Assembly: GCA_963853835.1 (NCBI GenBank) | Contig: OY970830.1 | Span: forward strand, 36,913,966 to 36,977,965 | Direction: 5' to 3' | Source of the DNA: Calendula officinalis | Lineage: Eukaryota; Streptophyta; Magnoliopsida; Asterales; Asteraceae | DNA length: 64,000 bases | Shown here: in pieces, positions 1-11,815 of the stretch | Numbering within the stretch: the stretch's first letter is position 1 | Layout: every line of letters begins with the position of its first letter | Made by a program: the position numbers and the translations under genes | Notes under the pieces: generated by a model | The model's database searches: none | What the model was told of the DNA's origin: nothing | The model's input: the letters and a program-made list of their open reading frames with translations, nothing else

Positions 1-1322
1 ACATACAAAAATATCCAAAATAAAGAAACAATATAAATTTACCTTTTATTACCTTGTAACCGAAAACCAATTTGCAACTTAAGTCCAAACTTCACCAACT
101 TAACCTGCACAATCAACAACTCACAAAATATTATCGCAATGAGATTACCTTAATCTTTCAACAACACTATATCTCTTTATTAAACTATATATATTAGAGG
201 GGTGCCAACACCCCGTCAATACACACGTCAGAAGCAAAAAAAATCCGTCGACCATCCGTCACGGTTGGCACGGATCCATCAGAAGGCCGCGTCAGAAACA
301 ATGCGTTGTGGTGGAGACGGGTTCAAGGCATCCGTCGTTGCTTTTGTGTGAGGGGAGGGAAGGGAGGTTGGGGGTTTTTAATATTATTTTAAGTGGGGAT
401 GACCTCGTCAGTAAAGATGGGTTTAGTGACGCATCACGGTTGGAAGAGGCCTTATATATACTGAATATGATGTATTATGTTGAATAACACTATTTAACTT
501 TACAAAAATATAATATTTAATCCATGCAATTTAAAATTAAAAACTGAGAGCAGAGGATATGAAATATCACATATTTGAAAAATGCTTCTCAGCTCTCTGC
601 TTCATATGCGTATGGTTTTTATCATCATAAGTAAATAATCCTTAAATATATTTGTAATCATTAGTTTAGTTATTTATCATCTTGCTTTTTTAGTTAATAA
701 TAGTTGAATTTTTAATTTACGATTTTAAAAACAGGGTAACCGGAACTGGAACCGGCGGTTCCGGTTCCGTTTCCAAAAATTGAAGAACCGGTATTAGAGG
801 TTCCGGTTCCGAGTATCCACGAATCGGCGGTTCCGGTCGGAACCGGCGGATACCCGCCTATGCTCACCCCTAGGTTTTACAACAAGCTGTTAATTATAGG
901 TAGTGATTTATACACCACAACTTTTAATGCATATATCATAACTGTTGCATTAAGGGGTTGTACAATTAGCTTTAAAATTTATATATTGTGGTGTAGACAT
1001 TAAAAGTTGTGGTGCAGAAATGAACTCCCGTTAATTATAGGTGCATCAATTAATGTTATATACACGGAGAAATTGTGTCAATAATAGTTGAGGTGTTAAA
1101 AGTATAAATTTGTATTATTTGTTTTTTGCTTTGTTTATATGTTTTCACCTTGACGTAATTTTGATCACAACTCGTAAGGATAATATCTATTTTTGATATG
1201 ATTTTAAAATACCATTTAGTATCTTGGATATCGTGATCGGGGAGACCCGACCCGTTGACACTCCTTCCTCAAAGCCAAGTGAAGTCCACATGCTAGTCTT
1301 ACCACTTTCGTTTCAAGTTGAA
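1..1322. other. Gene-free AT-rich stretch with repeat remnants
   Basis: No coding region can be supported. A short imperfect hairpin, GGGGTGCCAACACCCC, lies at 199-214. A stretch rich in AACCGG (about 732-872) ends in ATGCTCACCCCTA, the same terminus as the hAT-type MITEs further along, so it is probably a truncated relative; its left terminus is not recognisable. Confidence 0.5.
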
Positions 1323-1435
1323 TTTTTTTTTAACGGCAACGAGACTCAGGAAAATGAGTTTCGGCAATGCCATCATTTCTAACCAGAGCCCAAAAAATGA
1401 ATATATTAAAAGCTAGCAAGAAGCTAGCAAGAGAA
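1323..1435 (-). repeat. LINE 3' tail fragment
   Basis: Read on the minus strand, the segment ends in GTTGCCGTT followed by a run of A. The same TTGCCGTT-A(n) ending occurs on the + strand at about 17165-17190 and, as a fragment, at 33290-33305. A shared tail ending in poly(A) is typical of 5'-truncated LINE copies. No coding part remains here. Confidence 0.45.
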
Positions 1436-1523
1436 CCGTACAAAACAGATCCACCAAAACACCAAAAAGAAACAAAAAACAACCCGAACGCTAATACAAA
1501 ACAGAAACTACATTACTTAAAAT

Positions 1524-2066
1524 TATAGAGATGCAAACGGGTACAGATAATAGCGGGTACTGTAAAACCCGTACCCGTACCCGACCCGCTATTCCCATAC
1601 CCGTACCCGCCCCGTACCCGGTCAAATCCCCGTCAGGTTCGGGTTGAAAAATCCCCGCCGGGTATGGGGAACCCAACGGGTACCCGTTCGATAAAAAAAT
1701 TTAAACAAAATAGCTAAAACATTTAATACTCTTAGTTCGTTCACGCTTATTTCGTTGAATACGTGATGGACTAACGGGAGACGGGCCAGATTTTAACCAT
1801 TATTAGATTGGGCTAATGAGAAATTAAGAGTTGGACTAAGTTTGGGAAGTGACTAGTGGGTTAAACCTGTATTAAAAAAATTACACATTAATATATATAT
1901 TCGGGTCGGGTATAATCGGTGCGGGTATTATAAAACCCGTACCCGCTCCCGGGTATGAAATTTAAACCCATACCCAACCCGTTACCCGCTTAGACGGGTA
2001 ATACCCGCCCCGTAAGACTCGGGTACCCGCGGGTACCCAAACCCGCGGGTCAAATTTGCATCCCTA
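1524..2066. mobile_element. hAT-type MITE rich in ACCCG motifs
   Basis: The ends are inverted: TAGAGATGCAAA near the left and TTTGCATCCCTA at the right. The flanks CTTAAAAT (1516-1523) and CTTAAAAA (2067-2074) agree at 7 of 8 bases, which fits the 8-bp duplication of hAT elements. The interior is an array of ACCCGTACCCG-like motifs in both orientations, so the strand can fold back on itself. No transposase is present. Confidence 0.6.
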
Positions 2067-2296
2067 CTTAAAAACGGTCACCTGGGTCATTAATCCAACC
2101 TGCCCAACTTCTCACGCCAAAAGCTTTTTTTCCTCGGCAATTCATCCAAAAGAAAGCTTAGGCTGAAGACGTGAGATTAGTAGTAACAAATAATTTAATG
2201 GGTATTAATAGTAACTCTCAAGCTAAAGTTCATAAGTTATCTAAATTTCTCACCTTAAGTGTAATTTAAAAAAAAAACGTTGTTATACTGTCTCAA

Positions 2297-2530
2297 GATT
2301 GTCCGCTTTGTAAAGGGGATGAGACAAACGATCATTTATTTGTTAATTGTCTCACGGCTAAGCTTGCTCTCTTCCGACATTGCTTCTTGGTGGGGATTCA
2401 TCATCTTCTCTCTTGGTGACAAAATTTAAATTTCAAAGGGGATAAACTCATGGCTTTTATGGCGGTAGTTTACTCGTTTTTATGATTCATTTGGAAATAT
2501 AGAAATAATAAAGTGTTTCATAACACTGTT
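2297..2530 (+). pseudogene. LINE reverse transcriptase remnant (zf-RVT region)
   Basis: Frame 2297 reads DCPLCKGDETNDHLFVNC, the CxxC...HxxxxC zinc-binding motif found at the C-terminus of plant LINE reverse transcriptases. A second block, WKYRNNKVFHN, follows downstream after stops and frame changes. Only this degraded tail remains. Confidence 0.65.
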
Positions 2531-2829
2531 AGGGATAAAGGGATAATCATACGGTGACCTCAAGTAATAAATCAGTAAGCATTTTTATCAAAAGTACTTT
2601 TTACTTAAAATAAAATCCCAAACACTTGCATCTAATGTAGTTTTATATTAAAAATTTTAAAGTGTTCTTTGCTATGAGAATTTTACTGTAGTTTGTACAC
2701 TTCTATGGCAATTTTACACTTACTAAACGACACTTATAAAAGATAATACTTATAAACTATTCTCTTATAAAATAATAATTTTTCTGTTAAAAAATTTGTT
2801 ATTTACATTTATATAAATTACCATATATA

Positions 2830-3095
2830 CTTTGTAGTTCACGGTTTTGAGGCAAAATATGATAATGAAGGTTAATTAGATTAAATTGAATAATTAATGG
2901 ATGATGGGTCCCACATATATTGATTAAAGTGAATTTAATGATGTTTAAAAATAAAAGTAAGGGTAAATGTGTATATTCATTATATTAAAAGAGATAGTTA
3001 GTGAATATGGGTCCCACTACTTTTTACCAAATATATTAAATTTTCAAAATGTATCACTTATTTTGAAACATCTCAAAATGAAAAGTTGGAGGAAG
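2830..3095. mobile_element. Stowaway-like MITE, family A, copy 1
   Basis: This shares a body (GGTTTTGAGGCAAAA, ATGGGTCCCACA, GTATCACTTATTTTGAA) with copies at 18535, 24536 and 29536. The better-preserved copies end in CTCC-rich termini flanked by TA, the target of Tc1/mariner-derived MITEs. The left end here is shortened and its limit is approximate. Confidence 0.55.
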
Positions 3096-3920
3096 TATAC
3101 ATTAGTGGTACAAAATTTACAATTCATAAGATATTTATAATATTTACCGTAAGATTTTTAATAATTACATTTTCATTGTAAAGTTCTTTAGATATTTGGC
3201 CATTGAGAAAACCATCTTGATAGACCAAGCTGGCACGTGCTCCATATAAATCATGTCTGGCTTTATAAATTCATAAATCTATAAGGGCAATTTTGAAATT
3301 CAAGTAATTAGGTTTTTTATATGGGTTTTTCTAGGGGACATACATTAGGTGTTGAAATATTTCTTAATATATTTTGAATATATTAGTGAACTTTAATTTT
3401 TTATTATTTTAGAAGATGCGTTAAATATGATTCTCGATGTAAATGGAAATTTAATGTTCATTAATTGCACCTTGGAGCATACATTAGACTAACCATTTCT
3501 ATATATATCTTTTAAGATTTTATAAAATAATATTTACTGAAAGTTCGATGCTAAGCCTATTATCGTTTTTAGATTTGTTAACTAACGCCTCATTTAAAAG
3601 AAACTATTGAAATTTTTTTAATCTTTATAAACTTTAACAAAAATAATTTATATTAAGATCTTATTTAAATTTTAAGATTAAACATAATATTTTAAGATTA
3701 AAAATTTTTTATAATGTTGTAACTATAATAGAAAATATAAATACCTATTAAAACTGAATCTAAATCTTCAAGTAAAAAATATATGTTTTAAAACCCGTAT
3801 CATCACACGATAAGTCATTTCCTCGTTTTTAAAATTCTTAATAGCAATCATAATTTATAACTAAAAAACATTCAAAACCGTTGACAACGTACAGACAATA
3901 TACTCGTTCATTTATTATAT
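3096..3920. other. Gene-free AT-rich stretch
   Basis: No ORF, hairpin or recognised repeat stands out; the composition is very AT-rich throughout. Confidence 0.4.
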
Positions 3921-4060
3921 ACGAGGCAACATGGTCCGTGCGATGCACGGGCTTTGTTCATGATAAAACGTTATTTGAAGGTAAATCGTATACATTGTAC
4001 TGGGGTAACGGGCAAAGTACTAAAGCAAGACCGTTAACATGTTTAGGTTGATTGTGAGTA
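3921..4060 (-). mobile_element. Helitron-like hairpin terminus, copy 1
   Basis: The hairpin at 3936-3950 (CCGTGCGATGCACGG) is followed on the minus strand by about 12 bases ending CCTCGT. The adjoining interior (TAAATCGTATACATTGTA) is conserved in copies near 6138 and 8283. A GC-rich hairpin about 10 nt before the 3' end is the Helitron pattern, but the terminal CTCG is not the usual CTRR, so the class is tentative. The interior extends to higher coordinates; the opposite end was not found. Confidence 0.45.
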
Positions 4061-4439
4061 CTCTATTACATATGTAAAGTTTGTTGTAGGAAAATGCAAA
4101 GTAACAAAATCATTATTATTGTTTTTATTAGCGCAACACAAAACATGTAATTCATAACATATAAGTGATAATATAAAAAACTTCATGATTTGTATTTTAT
4201 AAGCAAAACTATTAATCAACAACGATAAATTTACAACAAATTTTGGTTAATGCAAACATTATGTCAGACATTTAATTGTACATTTTTTTCTCAAAAAGTA
4301 CATAATTAATAATAGAAATCCATAAAAATACACTAAAACATGTATCTCTGTAATAAAAATAACAACGAAATCGTTATCTAAAACAAAAACAATATAAAAA
4401 CTCTTCATGTGTAATAAAATCAAAGATCAACAATAATAT

Positions 4440-5040
4440 CTTTTAAGTGAGCATTGAATTTACTACTATTATTTAACATATAATTTACTACTATATATAT
4501 TATAAATTTTTTTATAGTTCATAATATGTAACTTCTACTTAAATAAAAAGACTATTATTTAATTTAATTTACCACCATTATTTATGTTATTATTTAATTG
4601 AATTTACTTCTATTATTTAACATAGAATTTACAACCATATATTTTGTAAATTTTGTTATAGTTTATAATATGTAACTTCTATTTAAATGAAAAGACTATT
4701 ATTTAATTGAATTTACTACTATTATTTATGTTATTATTTAATTTAATTTACTATTATTATTTAACATAGAATTTACTATTATAAATTTTATAAATTTAGC
4801 ACTACATTTAAATATCTATGTGATTAATGCTACTTCAAACTTGGAACTTAATTTTTATTTAATTGAATTTACTACGATTATTTATGTTATTATTTAATTT
4901 AATTTTACTAATATTATTTAACGTAGAATTTACTACTAAATATTTTATAAATTTTGTTATATTATTTATGTTATTACTTCTTTTAGTTTACTATTATTTA
5001 ACATAGAATTTACTATTATATTTTATAAATTTTTAACACT
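4440..5040. repeat. Degenerate AT-rich tandem array
   Basis: Units such as TTTAATTGAATTTACTACTA followed by ATTATTTAACATAGAATTTA recur about six to eight times with drift in length. It lies inside the Helitron-like block. No coding content. Confidence 0.6.
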
Positions 5041-6117
5041 ACAACATCAAATCAATACCTATTAACTGGATTAAAAGTAAAATAACAAATCAAACGAACA
5101 ACAATTAACATTTAACATGATAAGACATCCATCTTAAATAATGTGTGATAATATTACACGCAATCTCATATACTATAATGATATTAGATCATTATATAAT
5201 ATCATCTTTATACAAAATGTACATAAACAACGAATAAAAATTTTATACATATACAAAAGAGGTTGTGTAATTTTTAACAAAAACAACTAATATACTCTCT
5301 ATAAAACAAAAGCATAAAGAGTTCATCTCTATGACTTTTTTTACTTCAAAAATCCTTAAAGGTCTTGGTTGTTGATTCCACTTGTTAGATGTTTCTTTTT
5401 GATCCACCTTCCTAAATTTCACTTCATATGCAAATATGAAATTAGCTCCCAATTATTTCGGGATAAAACCATGAGCTCCTATCATAAACTTGATTACAAT
5501 ATAAACAATATTAGCAACACGGATTATCAAATAAAATTAATATTTAGAGATAAAACATAAACTTAAACAATAAATATAATTAGATAATACATAAGCTTAC
5601 AACTTTATTAGATGAATGTCTCAATCCATTGTAAGCAAAAATGTTTCTTTTGGATCCACCTTAAACTTGATTACAATATAAACAATATTAGCAACACCAC
5701 AATTGGATTATCCAAAAAAAAATAATATTTAGAGATAAAACATAAATATAAACAATAAAGATAATACATAAGCTTACAACTTTATTAGATGAAGGTCTTA
5801 ATCCATTGTAAGCAAAAATGTTTCTTTTGGTTGCACATTTAGAGTGTTCAATTTTTTTCAACATGAAAATGAGTATTTATAAATTCTAATATGTACTTGA
5901 AAAGTCATATTTTATTGAATTTTTAATTATTATCATTATTTATTTTATTTCAAACTCTTGGTTTTACAATTTAGTGAGCTTGTTAAAATTGTTATTAAAA
6001 GGAATTTATCACTTTAATTTGTAACTCTTGATTTTATAACTTTTAAGCTTCTCAATATTTATTAACATGATTTTAATAAATGGTAATAAATGCAACTTCA
6101 TCCATGAAACTCAATTT
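5041..6117. repeat. AT-rich block with a direct repeat of about 180 bp
   Basis: CTTGATTACAATATAAACAA occurs near 5487 and again near 5665, with matching sequence on both sides (including AAGCTTACAACTTTATTAGA and CCATTGTAAGCAAAAATGTT). The two copies lie in direct orientation with a period of about 180 bases. No gene is supported; ORFs here are short and lack family features. Confidence 0.5.
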
Positions 6118-6260
6118 TATATGTACAAGACAACATGGCCCGTGCGATGCACGGGCTTTGATCATATGATAAATAGTTATTTTGAAAGTAAATCGTATAC
6201 ATTGTATTGGTGTTATGGGCAAAGTACATAGAAGTTAGATTACGAAGAACCTTATACTTT
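6118..6260 (-). mobile_element. Helitron-like hairpin terminus, copy 2
   Basis: This has the perfect hairpin GCCCGTGCGATGCACGGGC at 6138-6156. The flank on the minus strand is CATGTTGTCTTGTA. The interior TAAATCGTATACATTGTA is shared with copies 1 and 3. Same tentative class as copy 1. Confidence 0.45.
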
Positions 6261-6491
6261 GTCTTTTATAAGTACAACTATGAAGGAACAACAATATGTC
6301 TTCAAGCGATGTCGGTTGATTAGTAGTCCCTGAAAAACAATGTGTAAAAGTTTTTTTAAAAAGAGATAACTCGAATTTATTTGTTTGCATCACAAACATA
6401 ATATTTAATGAAGATGAACTTCAATCTCATATTTCAGTTGCGAAATGCTCAATTTCAGTTGTAAAACGCCTCAACCAATTATATAATTTAT

Positions 6492-6687
6492 GGAAAATGC
6501 TAACCATTGCCCTTAGGACAATGGTTAAGAAATTTTTATTGGCTTTAAATCATTGTACATTAACTAATAAAAAACCACCCCCATGCATTTTAATAACCAC
6601 CTTTGATTAGTTATGCATCACTAATTGTACAAAAACCACTTTATCCATTCTTAACCATTGCCCTAAGGGCAATGGTTAGCAAATCCC
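6492..6687. mobile_element. MULE-type MITE, 196 bp
   Basis: The inverted ends are GGAAAATGCTAACC and, reverse-complemented, GGGATTTGCTAACC. Each arm contains a smaller hairpin around CCATTGCCCTTAGG. The flanks ATAATTTAT (6483-6491) and ACAATTTAT (6688-6696) match at 8 of 9 bases, the 9-bp duplication expected of Mutator-like elements. It is inserted in the Helitron-like block. Confidence 0.6.
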
Positions 6688-6699
6688 ACAATTTATATT

Positions 6700-8268
6700 A
6701 GATAAAATTTCCTAAAACACATGTCAAAATGTTGGTTTCCAAGTAAAAACTAATACGATGAAAAAAAAAAATTCCTCAAACAATGCACATACAGAAACAC
6801 TCGACAGAAAAAGATCACCATATTGAATATATAATGACATAAAATTATGTACACTTAACACAAAACAATATATTTATTTGATCAAAATCAAAGACATATT
6901 TTAAATAAAAAACAGTAGAATATGATTCATATGATCACTTTTGTAACTGATTATGCAATACAATATAAAAGTGCAATACCAATTTGGAAATTGATAGTAC
7001 TATGTAACATTCCTTTGATGGATTATTCCTGCAATGAAATAAATCAATTTAATTAGAAACATATAAGATACAATTTTGATGATGTGATATTCAGATCTTG
7101 AGTAATATGCTCATGTGTATATGATTTTGTGAGTTAAAAATCAATAAATTAACAGAGTGAAAAAAAGAATAATTACATAAATGACAACCAAACGTTTGAT
7201 CTGTAACAAAAACAAATAGTTAAATTAAATTAGTTTATTATAATGATGCAAGTGAAGAAAAGAAGTGTATAATTCAGAGACATTTGAGTCAATTAATCAA
7301 ACAACTTTAAAGCCAAAATAAAGAAATTGTGACTATCGTAATAAAAGGCAACGATGGATTTGTTTGAATACCAAATCAATAAGGATTATTCTAGATTCGT
7401 ATGCATCATTAATCGTAGCAAGGCAATCATAGGGGGAAAAACATAACTGACTGACAAAAAAAAAATTAAGAGGCGATGATTGTGACTGATGAAATTATGT
7501 TATAAAATAGAATAAGAATTGTGAACACATGTTTTGATGGAATGATTAAACAGGAGAAGTCATTCACCATCGTCATGAAAGCTCTGATCAGATGAAAGGC
7601 TGTTAGAACAGGGCGGTAAGAAGAATAGGATTCAAATCCAGTTAAATAGAAGATTGAGGGATATTACGACTGTAGGAAGACAACGATCCATGTAAGCAAC
7701 GGTGTATCCGATTGAAAAGGAGAGAGGAATTAGAAAAGCCTGATGAAGACGCTCAATCTGAAACTGGTGGTGGGGACGGCAGTTGATAGGAGGAGGGCGA
7801 AATGGTTGGGAAAGAAGAAAGAGGAAACGTTTGAGTGAGTTCGTGATGGCAGATGGTGAAGCGGAAAATGGCGAATGGAGTTAATTGGTGTATATAAAAT
7901 TCGAATTACATTTATGGAACGTTTCGAATTGTATTTAGCCATGTAATTAATTGCTTGCGTTATGGAAAGTTTCGAATTATATTTAGCCATGTAATTAATT
8001 GATTGCGTTTCAAATTATATTCGTGTAATTAGTTGGACGGTTTGGGTTCAAAAATATGGTAATAACGGTTACTTTTTGCGTGTAATTAATTGGATGGTGT
8101 TAATAATTGGAATGTTAATTAATTGGATGATATTTATGGATGACTTTTGAAATAAAAGTTTAAAATTGTTAATAGAGTTCGATTTTTGTGTATGACTTTT
8201 GATTTATTTGGCCATGTAATTAATATGTAATTAAAGCTACTTAAAAAATGAAACTCATTTTTTAAGTA
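6700..8268. other. Gene-free interior of Helitron-like block
   Basis: No full gene is supported. The minus strand at about 7990-7730 has a short ORF (SNVSSFFFPNHFALLLSTAV) with more balanced codons than its surroundings, possibly a captured 5' gene fragment, but I do not recognise it. Confidence 0.35.
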
Positions 8269-8420
8269 TACGAGGTAACATGGCCCGTGCGATGCACGGG
8301 CTTTGTCACAATAAACAACAATTTTGAAGCTAAATCGTATATATTGAAATGGTGTTACGGACAAAGTATTCGAATCATGATCACTAACTTGTTTAGCTTT
8401 AAAATGGAGTTTAAACTTTT
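8269..8420 (-). mobile_element. Helitron-like hairpin terminus, copy 3
   Basis: The hairpin GCCCGTGCGATGCACGGGC is at 8283-8301, with the minus-strand flank CATGTTACCTCGTATA. The conserved interior (TAAATCGTATATATTG) follows. It is the third member of the family that starts near 3921, all in the same orientation. Confidence 0.45.
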
Positions 8421-8944
8421 TCACCCTAATTCTTCTTATTAGTGAGATTGATATACCAATCAACTATATATGGAAGATAAATTTGCACATGCAAGACAAA
8501 ATTGTAAGTTATAACTTCAATCAAACAAATTTGGACCAACAGTATAAAATTTTACCATTTTTTAGTTTTTCTAATATACGTTTTAATATTGTTCATAAAA
8601 ACATTGTTAATGCAAAAAACACCAACACGATTCAACACATGTAATTATTGAATATTAGAAAAAAGACATTATAGAAATTATTTATAAAATGATGTGATAA
8701 CATTAATATAACAGTCAAATGTGATTGTTATATCCTAATTAACGTTATATGAAAATAATATGGATCAATTTTTGACCCGTTTGACACGTTCCAATTGTTT
8801 GACCCGAATATGTTAATTTAAGCAAATTTGTTTGTTTTAACCATTTGACACGTAAGAGATAAAACATGTCACTTACATTTTTATTATAGTACATAAAAAA
8901 TAACAACACATAAAAATATTAATATGTACACATCAATTTAAGTA

Positions 8945-9900
8945 TCTTCGATTTCAATAAAATACTCCATTGTATTTCTCAAATCTTCAACTTTTGAGAA
9001 TCTAATTCAAAAGATAATTGAAACAAAAATATGAAATTAGTACAAAAATATGAAATTTGAATTAATCATAATTAGTACTGAAATTAGCATATTCGTTTCC
9101 ATTTAAAAAGCTAATTGTCGAGTTGATGAAAAACAACGTTTTGATCCCAACAAAACCCTAACGACAATTTTCATATAGTAATTTAAAAGAAAACATAAAT
9201 GATAAATCCTCATGAAGTTAATAGTAGGGATTTTTACCTTGTAATTTTCACATATATGTCAAAAGATCATATCTTCAATATCACTAAAATACTTCATTTT
9301 ATTTCTCAAATCTTCAACTTTTGAGAATCTAATTCGAAATAAAATTGAAAAAAATATGAAATTAGTACTAATATTCAAAATCATAAAGTAAGAGTTGAAT
9401 TTTGAATTTAATCATAAATTAATTATGACGTTTTCAACTATAAAGCTCATTCTCGAGTTGATCTAAAATAATTTGATGATCCCAACAAAATCCTAGGGAC
9501 AACTTTCATATAGTTATTTAAAAGAAAACATAAATGATAAATCCTCATGAAGTTAATAGTTGAGAGTTTTACCTTTCAATTTCCACAAATATGTCAAAAG
9601 ATCATATCTTCAATTTCACTAAAGTTATTTAAACGAAAACATAAATGATAAATCCTCATGAAGTTAATTGTAGAGAGTTTTACCTTACAGTTTCCACAAA
9701 TATGTCAAAAAATCATATCTTCAATTTCACTAAAATACTCCATTTTTATTTCTCAAATCTTCACATTTTAAGAATCTGATTCAAAAGAAAATTGAAAAAA
9801 ATATGAAATTAGTACTAATATTGAAATTCATAAAATAAGAGTTGAATTTTGAATTTAATCATAGTACTGGAATTAGTACATGAAATCCGTTTTGAATTTT
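8945..9900. repeat. Imperfect long direct repeats
   Basis: The blocks ATAAATGATAAATCCTCATG (near 9198, 9531, 9640), ATGTCAAAAGATCATATCTT, and TTTCTCAAATCTTCA followed by an AGAATCTAATTC-like motif recur three to four times in the same order. This is a degenerate array with units of roughly 110-340 bp. No coding content. Confidence 0.6.
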
Positions 9901-11270
9901 GACATATAAGAGTTGAATTGTATGATCAATTTGTCAAATACCCCTATCATTTATATATATAGATGATAATTAGTACAATGCAAATGAATGGATGACAACA
10001 TTTAATACATGATAATTAATACAGTGCAAATAGTTCCAATGGTGCATCTTTTCAATATTGAGAGAGAGAGAGAGAGGAGGGATGGCAGAGAGAGAGATTG
10101 TGTGAAAATTAGTGTTTGTACATTGTGCAAATTTAGATGTACATGAATGATGTTGTGACTATTTTACCCTCATGTGCATTGCACATGGGGGGCTTAACAG
10201 ACAAAACTTAATCCGTTTAGCCTAAAGGACCATCGGTGCAAAATAGTTTGAAAATAAGGACTATCGATGTAATTTTTTAAACCAAAGTTATAATTTGGTA
10301 CAAACCTAAAGGACCATTTGTGTAATTAACTGTAATTAAAGCACTACAAATCATTGCAACTAAGGAAAAAAAATAATTTACTGCATCAAATTGTAAAAGT
10401 GATGCAAGTTGTTATTTTGACTTACAAACTGATGCACGCTTACACACAGTAACCGTATCCATGTCTTCAACTTCGTGAAGAAATTTAATATCTAATGCCA
10501 TCAATAGGGGTTCATGCCTACATACTTCCATACAAAAGTAACAAAATTAACAACTTGATTTCACAATAGAAAAATAAATATATAAATAATGGTTTTGTTA
10601 ATAAAAAGTTAAAAACATTATTTATTACTCACCTGAATGTACCAAGTAACCAGCAGGAATATTTAATATCTGCTCAAATCAAAACCATTGTTAGACGTGT
10701 TTGAAGAGTGGATACACTCACTATAAACAATGAATCAATTCTCAGAATGATCTGAAAATAGAAAGAGGAATCAATCCTCATTTATCAAAAATAACCATTA
10801 AAATTGACATAAGTAGAATTTAAAAATAAAAAGTGAAAATAGGTTCTAATGTTCTATGTCCATTTGGAACAAAAAATGCCCTAAATTCACTTTTTTCATA
10901 TTTTCCCCATAAAGAATCAAAATCAAACCTTTAAAGAAAATCTTTTGACTTGAAAAGAGTCATGAGAATTACCTCAGAATTAGCTTTTGAGTACATGATT
11001 TTTTCAGTTTTTAGAACAACAATTGGAAGCTTATGTTGTCATTATTTGTTCATCCTGGTTGCAGAACTATGAATCTAATTCACAACCCAAAACAAACACA
11101 CACAGTAGGAATTACAAAAAGAAAAACCCATGAGAAATTAGAGAGATAAACACAAAGAGAGAGAGAAAAAAAAACCCTAAAAATTTCTTGAATGAGAGAA
11201 TCCCTCATGGGTTGATGTCCATTTGATACAATTAAGGTCATGAACGTTTTTTACACTCTATATTACATTA
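9901..11270. other. Gene-free stretch
   Basis: A short GA microsatellite is at about 10061-10076. A hairpin-like CATGTGCATTGCACATG is near 10171. On the minus strand at 11210-10980 the sequence resembles a pyrimidine-rich 5' leader, but no exon with an open frame follows that I can support. Confidence 0.35.
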
Positions 11271-11302
11271 CTAGCTTCATAGCCCGCCCCGATGAGCGGG
11301 CT
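11271..11302 (-). mobile_element. Helitron 3' terminus
   Basis: Read on the minus strand, a 7-bp perfect stem (AGCCCGC pairing with GCGGGCT, 11302-11281) is followed 6 bases later by CTAG and then T. Hairpin, short spacer, CTRR and a T in the host is the canonical 3' end of plant Helitrons. A helicase remnant of the right family and strand lies about 170 bp inside. A related end occurs at 34604. Confidence 0.7.
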
Positions 11303-11473
11303 AGTTTCAAAAAATAAAATACATAACAGCGAAAAAACCCGTAAGAAATCATATAGCCAATTATTATCGATATGATGAATAACGTTTTGTTGTATATGAA
11401 TAATTGGTAAAAATAAATCAAAAATGAAATAAAGCTTCTTTGTATATGAAATTTGTCGTTGAGTTTATATGGT

Positions 11474-11815
11474 TACCATCTTCATTGCAACAAATAACTT
11501 TCAAGACTTTCTTGCTCTTCACTTGAAACATCAACATATAGTTGGGCATGTGATAATATCGATGTTTTGTGAAACAAACCCACCTGTGGCAATGCTTGCT
11601 CTTGATTTTTATTAATAGTCATTGCAAAACGTAGTTGAACAGGAAACTGTGTTCGCTTCAATTTGAAAGAAATCTTGTTGTCGAAAGAACTAATAATCAT
11701 ACGCGGGATATGGCAAACTATACCAGTTTTGCCACCTGATATGATATTACCTTCATTTATATTATTTCATTCTTAACATTTGTACCCTAGTTCTGTTGCA
11801 TAATTCTACTTTTGA
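11474..11815 (-). pseudogene. Helitron helicase C-terminal remnant (Pif1-like)
   Basis: The minus frame from 11700 down reads MIISSFDNKISFKL, FPVQLRFAMTINKNQ and SHAQLYVDVS. These match the last motifs of the Helitron Pif1-like helicase (IPRMIIS, FAMTINKSQGQ, QLYVAVSR). Upstream, GGKTGIVCHIP and LCNRTRVQMLRM continue the domain across stop codons. The Walker A motif and Rep domain are absent. It is a decayed 3' part of a RepHel gene ending just before the terminus at 11271. Confidence 0.75.
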
